Assembly: GCA_902803305.1 (NCBI GenBank)
Contig: CADCPL010000233.1
Coordinates: 1 to 11,481 of the forward strand
Length of the DNA: 11,481 nucleotides
Reading direction: 5' to 3'
Source: an uncultured Lachnospiraceae bacterium
GTDB taxonomy: Bacteria > Bacillota > Clostridia > Lachnospirales > Lachnospiraceae
Position numbers and translations under genes: made by a program. How positions within the stretch are numbered: the first letter of the stretch is position 1; every line of letters begins with the position of its first letter. The notes under the pieces are model-generated. The model was not told the origin of the DNA. It saw only the letters and a program-made list of their open reading frames with translations, and searched no databases. Positions 1 to 6,202 of the stretch are shown in pieces.

Positions 1-1
1 G

Positions 2-1072
2 TATAACTTTTCGGCAGGTCCCGCAGTTTTACCGGAGGAAGTCCTCAAAGAAGCTGCAGATGAGATGCTAAATTACAAAGGAAGCGGTCAGTCCGTAATG
101 GAAATGTCGCACAGATCCAAGGTTTTCGATGACATCATCAAAGAAGCCGAGGCAGATATCAGAGATATTCTGAGCATTCCGGACAATTACAAGGTTTTGT
201 TCCTTCAGGGCGGAGCTTCCCAGTTCTTTGCCGAGGTTCCCATGAACCTTATGAAGAACAAAAAGGCCGGATACATCATTACCGGTCAGTGGGCCAAGAA
301 AGCTTTTGCGGAAGCCAAGATTTACGGAGAGGCGGTAGAACTTGCATCATCAGCCGATAAGACATTCTCGTATATCCCCGACTGCAGCGATCTTCCGATA
401 ACGGATGATATGGACTATGTTTATATATGTGAGAACAATACCATTTACGGAACAAAGTATAAGCAGCTTCCGAATACAAAGGGGAAGACACTCGTTGCCG
501 ACGTGAGCTCATGTTTCCTGTCAGAGCCCATGGATGTGACAAAATACGGCGTTGTCTACGGCGGTGTTCAGAAGAATGTAGGTCCTGCAGGAGCAGTGAT
601 CGCAATAATAAGGGATGATCTTATCACTGATGATGTTCTTCCCGGAACTCCCACGCTCCTTAAGTGGAAGACACAGGCAGACGCTCTTTCTCTTTACAAC
701 ACGCCTCCGTGCTATACGATCTACATATGCGGAAAAGTATTCAAGTGGATCAAGAAGATGGGCGGTCTTACCGCTATGAAGGAACGTAACGAGAAGAAGG
801 CCAAGGTGTTCTATGATTATCTTGATGCTTCCAAGATGTTCAAGGGAACTGTTGAGCCCGCGTCAAGATCACTGATGAACGCACCTTTTGTTACCGGTAA
901 TCCCGATCTTGATGCCAAGTTCATCAAGGAAGCAGCAGAAGCCGGATTCGTTAATCTTAAGGGACACAAGACGGTTGGCGGCATGAGAGCGAGCATGTAC
1001 AATGCAATGCCTATCGAAGGTGTAGAAAAGCTCGTTGCATTCATGGATAAGTTTGAAAAGGAGAACGCGTGA
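2..1072 (+). CDS. serC: Phosphoserine aminotransferase, 5'-truncated by window edge
   Basis: This is a PLP-dependent class V aminotransferase that converts 3-phosphohydroxypyruvate plus glutamate to O-phosphoserine and 2-oxoglutarate, the second step of cytosolic serine synthesis; it can also act in pyridoxal phosphate synthesis in some bacteria. The open frame runs from the window edge, and the first visible residues, YNFSAGPAVLPEEVL, match the family's extreme N-terminus, so only about three to five residues are missing. The ATG at 65 is internal. Visible landmarks, counting from the first visible residue (356 in all), are MEMSHRSK at 33-40, the QGGAS cofactor-binding loop at 69-73, ADVSSCF at 166-172, the PLP-binding lysine in GGVQKNVGPAG at about 191, and GHKTVGGMRASMYNAMP at 321-337. 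The length fits the family's usual 360 or so. The stop codon overlaps the serA start by one base, so the two are probably translated together. The upstream promoter is outside the window. Confidence 0.96.
   Translation, partial: YNFSAGPAVLPEEVLKEAADEMLNYKGSGQSVMEMSHRSKVFDDIIKEAEADIRDILSIPDNYKVLFLQGGASQFFAEVPMNLMKNKKAGYIITGQWAKKAFAEAKIYGEAVELASSADKTFSYIPDCSDLPITDDMDYVYICENNTIYGTKYKQLPNTKGKTLVADVSSCFLSEPMDVTKYGVVYGGVQKNVGPAGAVIAIIRDDLITDDVLPGTPTLLKWKTQADALSLYNTPPCYTIYICGKVFKWIKKMGGLTAMKERNEKKAKVFYDYLDASKMFKGTVEPASRSLMNAPFVTGNPDLDAKFIKEAAEAGFVNLKGHKTVGGMRASMYNAMPIEGVEKLVAFMDKFEKENA
1058..1063 (+). promoter_or_regulatory. Ribosome binding site deciding the serA start
   Basis: AAGGAG lies inside the end of serC. 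It is 8 bases before ATG 1072 and only 5 before the in-frame GTG at 1069, which favours the ATG. The site lies within translated serC sequence, consistent with coupled translation. Confidence 0.75.
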
Positions 1073-2235
1073 TGTTTCGTTATATTTGTTTAAACCCAAT
1101 TGCAAAGGTCGGACTTGAAGGGTTTGATGACAGGTTCGAACAGACCGATGATCTTAAGAATGCAGACGGAGCTCTTGTCAGAAGTGCTTCGATGCATGAA
1201 CTTGAACTTCCCGATAACCTTCTCTGTGTTGCAAGAGCCGGTGCGGGAGTCAACAATATCCCGCTTGAAGAGTGCGCCAAAAAGGGTATCGTTGTGTTCA
1301 ATACACCCGGTGCAAACGCAAACGGCGTAAAGGAACTCGTATTTGCGGGAATGCTCCTTGCATCACGTGATATAGTCGGCGGTATAAACTGGGTTACCGA
1401 TAACAGAGCCAATCCCGATATAGCAAAGCTTGCGGAAAAGGAAAAAAAGAAATTCGCGGGTACCGAGATCATGGATAAGAAGCTCGGTATAATCGGACTC
1501 GGTGCCATCGGTGTCAGAGTGGCAAATGCCGCAAAACACCTCGGAATGGAAGTGTACGGATATGATCCTTATATTTCGGTTGACGCTGCATGGAATCTGT
1601 CAAGAGACATAAAGCATGTTCTGTCGATAGATGAGATCTTCGAAAACTGCGATATCATCACTATCCACGTTCCGCTCATGGATTCGACCAAGAATACGAT
1701 AAATGCCGAAGCCATCGACAAGATGAAGGACGGAGTGATAATTCTTAACTTTGCAAGAGATCTTCTCTGTGATGAGAAGGCTGTTATCGAAGGGATCAAA
1801 AAAGGCAAGATCGCAAAATATGTATCGGATTTCCCGAATCCTACAACCGCAAATGCTGACGGATGTATCGTAATACCGCATCTTGGAGCATCAACGGAAG
1901 AGTCTGAGGATAACTGCGCCAAGATGGCAGTTAAAGAGATGATAGATTATCTTACGAACGGAAATATCAAGAATTCCGTCAACTATCCGAAGGCCGATAT
2001 GGGTGTATGCCAGACAAAGGGAAGGATCGCGATACATCACAAGAACGTTACCAATATGATCACAAGTTTTACGAGAGTATTTTCCGAAGCGGACATCAAT
2101 ATCTCGGATATGGTGAATTCATCAAAGGGTGAGTTCGCATACACGATGATAGATGTGGACTCCGATATAACACAGGAGTTCGTTGACAAACTCTCGGCGA
2201 TCGACGGTGTCATAAGGGTACGTGTTATCAAATAG
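1072..2235 (+). CDS. serA: D-3-phosphoglycerate dehydrogenase, short form with one ACT domain
   Basis: This cytosolic enzyme oxidises 3-phosphoglycerate to 3-phosphohydroxypyruvate with NAD+, the committed step of serine synthesis, and supplies the SerC substrate. The 387-residue protein has the D-2-hydroxyacid dehydrogenase layout: a substrate domain at roughly 1-95, a Rossmann NAD-binding domain with GLGAIG at 142-147 and an acidic residue D165 after the second strand, then the return of the substrate domain. R229 (NFARD) and H270 (IPHLGAST) match the catalytic arginine and histidine. A single ACT domain spans about 318-387 (HHKNVTNM, INISDMVN), and the extra allosteric domain of the long form is absent. 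ACT domains in this family commonly bind serine, so feedback inhibition is likely but not shown. The canonical catalytic glutamate region reads YVSDFPNP and has no obvious glutamate. ATG 1072 is preferred to GTG 1069 because of ribosome binding site spacing. It ends directly against the stop of a convergent gene. Confidence 0.95.
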   Translation: MFRYICLNPIAKVGLEGFDDRFEQTDDLKNADGALVRSASMHELELPDNLLCVARAGAGVNNIPLEECAKKGIVVFNTPGANANGVKELVFAGMLLASRDIVGGINWVTDNRANPDIAKLAEKEKKKFAGTEIMDKKLGIIGLGAIGVRVANAAKHLGMEVYGYDPYISVDAAWNLSRDIKHVLSIDEIFENCDIITIHVPLMDSTKNTINAEAIDKMKDGVIILNFARDLLCDEKAVIEGIKKGKIAKYVSDFPNPTTANADGCIVIPHLGASTEESEDNCAKMAVKEMIDYLTNGNIKNSVNYPKADMGVCQTKGRIAIHHKNVTNMITSFTRVFSEADINISDMVNSSKGEFAYTMIDVDSDITQEFVDKLSAIDGVIRVRVIK

Positions 2236-2505
2236 TCATCCTATCGGAAGATCCATTGTGTCGTCTTCGCCGTATTTTTCACGAAATTCGGCCTCGGAAG
2301 CCACATTGGCTTCGCTTGCAAGATCCATATATTTGATAAATACGTCTTCGACACTCATTTTATATTCCATAGCAAGATTCTGCATTATCGGACGCAGCTT
2401 TTCCAGCTGCTCCGATACATGCGTTTTCTGGGGATCTATATCCCCGAGCACTTTCTCCGCATAGTCGTTTATTTTCCCGAGAAATTCCATATCTTCAGCA
2501 GTCAT
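2236..2505 (-). CDS. Small acidic hypothetical protein
   Basis: An 89-residue protein that I do not recognise. The gene is supported by a near-perfect ribosome binding site (GGAGGTGA on the minus strand, 2509-2516) just before the ATG and by its own promoter upstream. It contains 21 Asp/Glu against 9 Lys/Arg, has no cysteine and no hydrophobic stretch long enough to cross a membrane, and reads as mostly helical, with a central amphipathic part (SEQLEKLRPIMQNLAMEYK, about 31-49) and an acidic tail ending EDDTMDLPIG. It is therefore probably a soluble cytosolic helical protein, perhaps a binding partner rather than an enzyme; this is inference. Its stop codon abuts the serA stop with no bases between, and it is divergent from the DUF1015 gene. 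The opposite-strand frame at 2222-2464 is a serine-rich shadow without a ribosome binding site. Confidence 0.75.
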   Translation of the reverse strand: MTAEDMEFLGKINDYAEKVLGDIDPQKTHVSEQLEKLRPIMQNLAMEYKMSVEDVFIKYMDLASEANVASEAEFREKYGEDDTMDLPIG

Positions 2506-2525
2506 GAGTCACCTCCGAGCGATTT

Positions 2526-2539
2526 CGTAATTTTTTACG
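2526..2539. repeat. Short inverted repeat near the leftward transcription start
   Basis: CGTAA, four T bases, TTACG: five-base arms around a four-base spacer. It sits at and just downstream of the expected start point (about 2540) of the leftward promoter. It could be a small operator or a weak 5' leader hairpin for the 89-residue gene. The arms are short and AT-rich, so chance is a real possibility. Confidence 0.3.
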
Positions 2540-2546
2540 TATGTTT

Positions 2547-2575
2547 ATACTATCATTGCCGCAAGTTGTTGTCAA
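2547..2575 (-). promoter_or_regulatory. Leftward sigma-A-type promoter of the small acidic gene
   Basis: On the minus strand a perfect TTGACA (-35, positions 2575-2570) is followed by a 17-base spacer and TAGTAT (-10, positions 2552-2547), preceded by TGA as in an extended -10 element. The expected start is near 2540, giving a leader of about 35 bases before the ATG at 2505. The -35 lies on the same bases as the -35 of the rightward promoter. Confidence 0.6.
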
Positions 2576-2597
2576 AGCATTGGGGTTTTGGTAGAAT
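2569..2597 (+). promoter_or_regulatory. Rightward sigma-A-type promoter of the DUF1015-glgB unit
   Basis: TTGTCA (-35, 2569-2574) is followed by a 17-base spacer and TAGAAT (-10, 2592-2597), each one mismatch from consensus. The expected start is near 2604, giving a leader of about 40 bases before ATG 2645. A second possible -10, TACAAT at 2602-2607, lacks a good -35. This is the only credible promoter seen ahead of DUF1015 and glgB. Confidence 0.6.
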
Positions 2598-2644
2598 AGA
2601 ATACAATATGTTGTAGATTCATGTAGTTTCGAAGGAGACCATAT

Positions 2645-3883
2645 ATGGCGACCATAAAACCTTTTTGTGCCGTAAGACCGAGACAGGATATCGCTGCAAG
2701 AGTCGCGGCTCTTCCGTATGATGTTTATAACAGAGCAGAGGCAAAGATAGAGACAAAGAGAGAACCTCTTTCCTTTTTGTGTATCGACCGCGCAGAGACC
2801 CAGCTCGGTGATGATATTGATACATATGATCCGCAGGTCTATAAAAAAGCTGCATCTCTTATGAAGAAGAGGATCGACGACAATACTTTCGTACAGGACG
2901 CTACGCCGTGTTATTATGTTTATGAACTCACCATGGACGGAAGGAGCCAGACCGGCGTTGTCGGAGTTGCATCGATCGATGATTATATATCGGGAACGAT
3001 AAAAAAACATGAGAATACAAGGGCCGATAAAGAGGTAGACAGGATCAATCATGTTGATGCGCTCAGTGCGCAGACAGGCCCGATATTTCTTGCGTACAGA
3101 GGAAGAGATGACATCAGACAGGTGCTCGATAGCGTCAAGAAAACTCAGGCACTTTATGATTTTACTTCACCCGACGGCATTACTCACAGAGTGTGGGCCA
3201 TGAGGGAAGACAAGGATATTTCTGCAATTCAGTCTGCTTTTGAAGACACGGACTCTGTTTATATCGCCGACGGACATCACAGGTGTGCATCGGCAGTTAA
3301 GGTTGGGATAAAAAGAAGAGAAGAACATCCTTCATATACAGGAAATGAAGAATTTAATTATTTTCTGTCGGTATTGTTTGCTGATGACGAACTGATGATC
3401 ATGGATTATAACCGTGTCGTAAAAGACCTGGGCGGTCACAGCGAAAAAGAGATACTTGATGAGCTGTCAAAGCTCGGTACGGTTGAAGAAAAGAACGGCG
3501 CATACAGACCGGAAAGGAAAGGATGTGTCGGCGTATATATTGATGGCAGATGGTATGCCTTTTGTTTTGATAAGGGTATCATACCCGATGATCCGGTTGC
3601 CGGACTTGATGTATCCGTGCTGCAGGATCGGGTTCTTACGCCGCTGTTTGGTATAGGCGATCCGAGGACCGACAGCAGGATCGATTTTGTCGGAGGTATA
3701 AGAGGACTCGGAGAACTGGAAAGGCGGGTGGAGACTGACTGTAAGATAGCGTTTGCCATGTATCCGACGAGCATAGGCGAGCTGTTTGCGGTAGCCGATG
3801 CGGGCCTTCTTATGCCTCCGAAATCAACATGGTTTGAACCCAAGCTCCGTAGCGGACTGTTCATTCACGAATTTGAAAGGTAA
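2645..3883 (+). CDS. DUF1015 family protein
   Basis: A 412-residue soluble protein of the DUF1015 family, whose function is not firmly established. Family landmarks are an N-terminal IKPFCAVRPRQDIAARVAALP segment (4-24), HENTRADKEVDR at 122-133, SAQTGPIFLAY at 141-151, the hallmark ADGHHR at 208-213, LDVSVLQDRVLTPLFGI at 321-337, RIDFVGG at 345-351 and a terminal MPPKSTWFEPKLRSGLFIH at 390-408. No signal peptide or membrane segment is seen. The DGHHR motif resembles the active-site motif of ParB/sulfiredoxin-like proteins, which include the archaeal free-serine kinase SerK. Together with the nearby serCA this suggests a role in serine or phosphoserine metabolism, but that is inference. The start ATG has AAGGAG (2632-2637) seven bases upstream. 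It is the first gene after its promoter, and glgB follows 8 bases after its stop, so the two are probably co-transcribed. Length is typical of the family. Confidence 0.88.
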   Translation: MATIKPFCAVRPRQDIAARVAALPYDVYNRAEAKIETKREPLSFLCIDRAETQLGDDIDTYDPQVYKKAASLMKKRIDDNTFVQDATPCYYVYELTMDGRSQTGVVGVASIDDYISGTIKKHENTRADKEVDRINHVDALSAQTGPIFLAYRGRDDIRQVLDSVKKTQALYDFTSPDGITHRVWAMREDKDISAIQSAFEDTDSVYIADGHHRCASAVKVGIKRREEHPSYTGNEEFNYFLSVLFADDELMIMDYNRVVKDLGGHSEKEILDELSKLGTVEEKNGAYRPERKGCVGVYIDGRWYAFCFDKGIIPDDPVAGLDVSVLQDRVLTPLFGIGDPRTDSRIDFVGGIRGLGELERRVETDCKIAFAMYPTSIGELFAVADAGLLMPPKSTWFEPKLRSGLFIHEFER

Positions 3884-3891
3884 GGCTGGAG

Positions 3892-6150
3892 ATGGACAAG
3901 AGACTGTATAAAATGATGGACTGGGCGCGGGTAGAACAGATCGTTTACTCGGAGGAGGACGATCCTCACGGGTATCTGGGTGCTCATCATGTGACGGGCG
4001 GATGGATGATATCATGTTTCATTCCGGGCGCCAGTAAGTGCAGCGTTATCGTTTCGAAAAAAGAATATAAGATGGATAAGATGGACGATGAAGGTTTCTT
4101 CTCCGTCCTGATACGGACAATAACAAAGACCAGGATAACTTACAGGTTTAAAGTCACCAAGGATAAGCAGACATATACGATCGAAGATCCTTACAGGTTT
4201 TCGCCGACCATAGACAATAAGACCCTGAAGGCATTTAACGCCGGGATCAGTTATGACATATACGAGTATCTAGGTGCGCATGTCAGGAAAAAGGACGGCG
4301 TGTCGGGTACAAGCTTTGCCGTTTGGGCTCCTAATGCCGTTCGGGTTTCGGTCGTAGGCGATTTTAATGACTGGGACGGAAGATGCCATCAGATGAGAAG
4401 GCTCGGGGATTCGGGTGTGTTTGAACTGTTCATCCCGCAAGTCGGTGAGGGGGAGAACTATAAGTTTGAACTCAAACTCAAAGGCGGCATGGTCATAATG
4501 AAGGCCGATCCGTACGGGTATTATGCACAGCTTCGTCCCGAGACCGCATCCACCGTATTTGATATCGATAAGTATGAGTGGCACGACGATGATTTTATAA
4601 AAAACAGAGCAGAGTTTAATTCAAAAGACAGACCCTTCTCCGTATATGAGATACATCTCGGATCGTTTAAAAAGCCCGATGACGAAAGAGAGTTCCTAAA
4701 CTACAGAGAACTGGCTGATGAGATCATCCCGTATGTTCAGAAAATGGGATATACGCATATAGAGTTGATGCCGGTTATGGAGCATCCTTTTGATGAATCA
4801 TGGGGATATCAGGTCATAGGCATGTTCGCTCCGACAGCCAGATACGGAACTCCCGTTGATTTTATGTATTTCATGGATAAGATGCATGAGAACAACATCG
4901 GAGTCATTCTCGACTGGGTACCGGCGCATTTCCCGAGAGATGTTCAGGGACTGTCCAATTTCGACGGCACATGCCTGTATGAGCATGCGGATCCGAGGCA
5001 GGGATATCATCCCGATTGGGGAACGTTATGTTTTAATTACGGCCGCCCCGAAGTGTCTGATTATCTGATCTCAAATGCACTTTTCTGGATCAACAAGTAT
5101 CATGCGGACGGTATCAGGATGGATGCTGTTGCATCGATGCTATACCTTGACTACGGAAGACAGGGCGGAGAGTGGATCCCCAATATCTACGGCGGCAACG
5201 AAAATCTTGAGGCTTCCGAGATGCTCCGCCATCTGAATTCGATAAACAAAAAGATGAACACAGGCGCGCTTATGATAGCCGAAGAATCCACGGCATGGCC
5301 GAAGGTCACTGGAGATCTTGACGATGACGGGCTCGGTTTTGACTACAAGTGGAACATGGGATGGATGAATGATTTTATCGGATTTATCCGTCTGGATCCA
5401 CTGTATAGGAGCGGGCATTACGGCGAACTGACTTTTTCGATGATATATGCTTACAGCGAGAAGTTCATCCTTGTATTCTCGCATGATGAAGTGGTACACG
5501 GAAAAGCATCGATGCTGTCCAAGATGCCCGGAGACCGGGATATGAAGTTTGCCAATCTCAGACTGTCCATCGCATATATGTTCATGCATCCGGGCAAAAA
5601 GCTTTTGTTCATGGGCCAGGACATCGGAGAATGGGATGAATGGAATGAAAAGAGAAGCGTCGGCTGGGATCTTCTTCAGTATGAAGATCACATCAGGTTC
5701 AATGATTTTGTAAGAAAGCTGCTTGAATTCTACAAAAACACGCCCGCTCTTTACGAACTCGATAATGATGTGAACGGTTTTGAATGGATCAACAATATAT
5801 CCGCAAATGAGACAATAATCGTGTTCCTGAGAAAGGATAAGGCGGGAAATGATCTTCTTGTGGTTTGCAATTTTGCGGGAGTAGACCGAAGCGATTACAA
5901 GATCGGTGTACCATTCTCGGGCAAATACAAGGAAGTTTTCTCAACCGATGATCCGGCTTTCGGCGGACAGGGCCATAACAATCCGAGGGTCAAAAGATCA
6001 AAAGAGGACGAGTGCGACACAAGAGAGCACTCGATCAGGATCAATGTCCCGGCACTTTCCGTATCGGTATTTTCGTGTACTTATTTTGAACAGGAAGAAC
6101 TGAAATATTATCATGCCCCCGTAAAAAAGAGAAAAAGGCGCAAACATTGA
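3892..6150 (+). CDS. glgB: 1,4-alpha-glucan branching enzyme
   Basis: This cytosolic GH13 enzyme cuts an alpha-1,4 glucan chain and re-attaches it through an alpha-1,6 bond, making branches in glycogen. The 752-residue protein has two tandem CBM48-like N-terminal modules (about 18-110 with DPHGYLGAH, and about 125-220 with GTSFAVWAPNAVRVSVVGDF), then the catalytic barrel and a C-terminal beta domain. Conserved regions are DWVPAHF at 341-347, DGIRMDAVASM at 407-417 with nucleophile D411, MIAEESTAWP at 461-470 with acid/base E464, and FSHDEVVHGKAS at 529-540. Length is close to the usual 630-750. The protein ends in a very basic tail, KKRKRRKH. The ribosome binding site is weak (AAGG at 3882-3885, overlapping the previous stop), so translation probably relies on coupling with the DUF1015 gene. 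No glgC, glgA or glgP is in the window, so the rest of the glycogen pathway must be elsewhere. Confidence 0.96.
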   Translation: MDKRLYKMMDWARVEQIVYSEEDDPHGYLGAHHVTGGWMISCFIPGASKCSVIVSKKEYKMDKMDDEGFFSVLIRTITKTRITYRFKVTKDKQTYTIEDPYRFSPTIDNKTLKAFNAGISYDIYEYLGAHVRKKDGVSGTSFAVWAPNAVRVSVVGDFNDWDGRCHQMRRLGDSGVFELFIPQVGEGENYKFELKLKGGMVIMKADPYGYYAQLRPETASTVFDIDKYEWHDDDFIKNRAEFNSKDRPFSVYEIHLGSFKKPDDEREFLNYRELADEIIPYVQKMGYTHIELMPVMEHPFDESWGYQVIGMFAPTARYGTPVDFMYFMDKMHENNIGVILDWVPAHFPRDVQGLSNFDGTCLYEHADPRQGYHPDWGTLCFNYGRPEVSDYLISNALFWINKYHADGIRMDAVASMLYLDYGRQGGEWIPNIYGGNENLEASEMLRHLNSINKKMNTGALMIAEESTAWPKVTGDLDDDGLGFDYKWNMGWMNDFIGFIRLDPLYRSGHYGELTFSMIYAYSEKFILVFSHDEVVHGKASMLSKMPGDRDMKFANLRLSIAYMFMHPGKKLLFMGQDIGEWDEWNEKRSVGWDLLQYEDHIRFNDFVRKLLEFYKNTPALYELDNDVNGFEWINNISANETIIVFLRKDKAGNDLLVVCNFAGVDRSDYKIGVPFSGKYKEVFSTDDPAFGGQGHNNPRVKRSKEDECDTREHSIRINVPALSVSVFSCTYFEQEELKYYHAPVKKRKRRKH

Positions 6151-6175
6151 AAAAAACGGCTTTTTTTGATATAAT
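6147..6175 (+). promoter_or_regulatory. Strong extended -10 promoter for uppP-ftsK-fhs
   Basis: TTGAAA (-35, 6147-6152) is followed by a 17-base spacer and a perfect TATAAT (-10, 6170-6175) preceded by TGA, an extended -10. The -35 overlaps the glgB stop codon. The expected start is in the GGG at 6181-6183. Upstream A-tracts at 6123-6136, which also encode the glgB lysine-rich tail, lie about 46-59 bases before the start, where an UP element would be. Confidence 0.72.
6151..6167. other. A6-CGGC-T7 dyad between glgB and uppP
   Basis: Six A bases, CGGC, then seven T bases immediately follow the glgB stop. The arms could pair, but with only A-T pairs the hairpin would be weak, and there is no GC-rich stem as expected for an intrinsic terminator. 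It also forms the spacer of the promoter at 6147-6175. Some read-through from glgB into uppP is therefore likely. I would not call it a terminator with any confidence. Confidence 0.3.
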
Positions 6176-6191
6176 ATTTCGGGTTTTTTGA

Positions 6192-6197
6192 AAGGTG
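6192..6197 (+). promoter_or_regulatory. Ribosome binding site deciding the uppP start
   Basis: AAGGTG lies 5 bases before ATG 6203. It lies inside the frame opened by the TTG at 6188, which would put the site within coding sequence and leave only a few transcribed bases ahead of that TTG. The ATG is therefore the better start. Confidence 0.7.
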
Positions 6198-6202
6198 AGA
6201 GC

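Noticed and set aside
2222..2464. 80-codon plus-strand frame opposite the small acidic gene
   Set aside because: It starts inside the end of serA without a ribosome binding site and encodes a serine-rich sequence typical of a shadow. The minus-strand gene has a strong ribosome binding site and promoter.
2495..3052. 185-codon minus-strand frame across the divergent promoter region
   Set aside because: It overlaps the start of the DUF1015 gene and the promoter region, lacks a convincing ribosome binding site and resembles no protein family.
5140..5691. 183-codon minus-strand frame inside glgB
   Set aside because: It mirrors the most conserved catalytic part of GlgB, so its openness follows from the codon pattern of glgB.
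6151..6167. Intrinsic terminator after glgB
   Set aside because: The possible stem consists only of A-T pairs around CGGC, without a GC-rich stem, and it overlaps a much better supported promoter spacer.
6188..6202. TTG 6188 as the uppP start
   Set aside because: The ribosome binding site lies downstream of this TTG and is correctly placed for ATG 6203; the TTG would also sit only a few bases after the expected transcription start.
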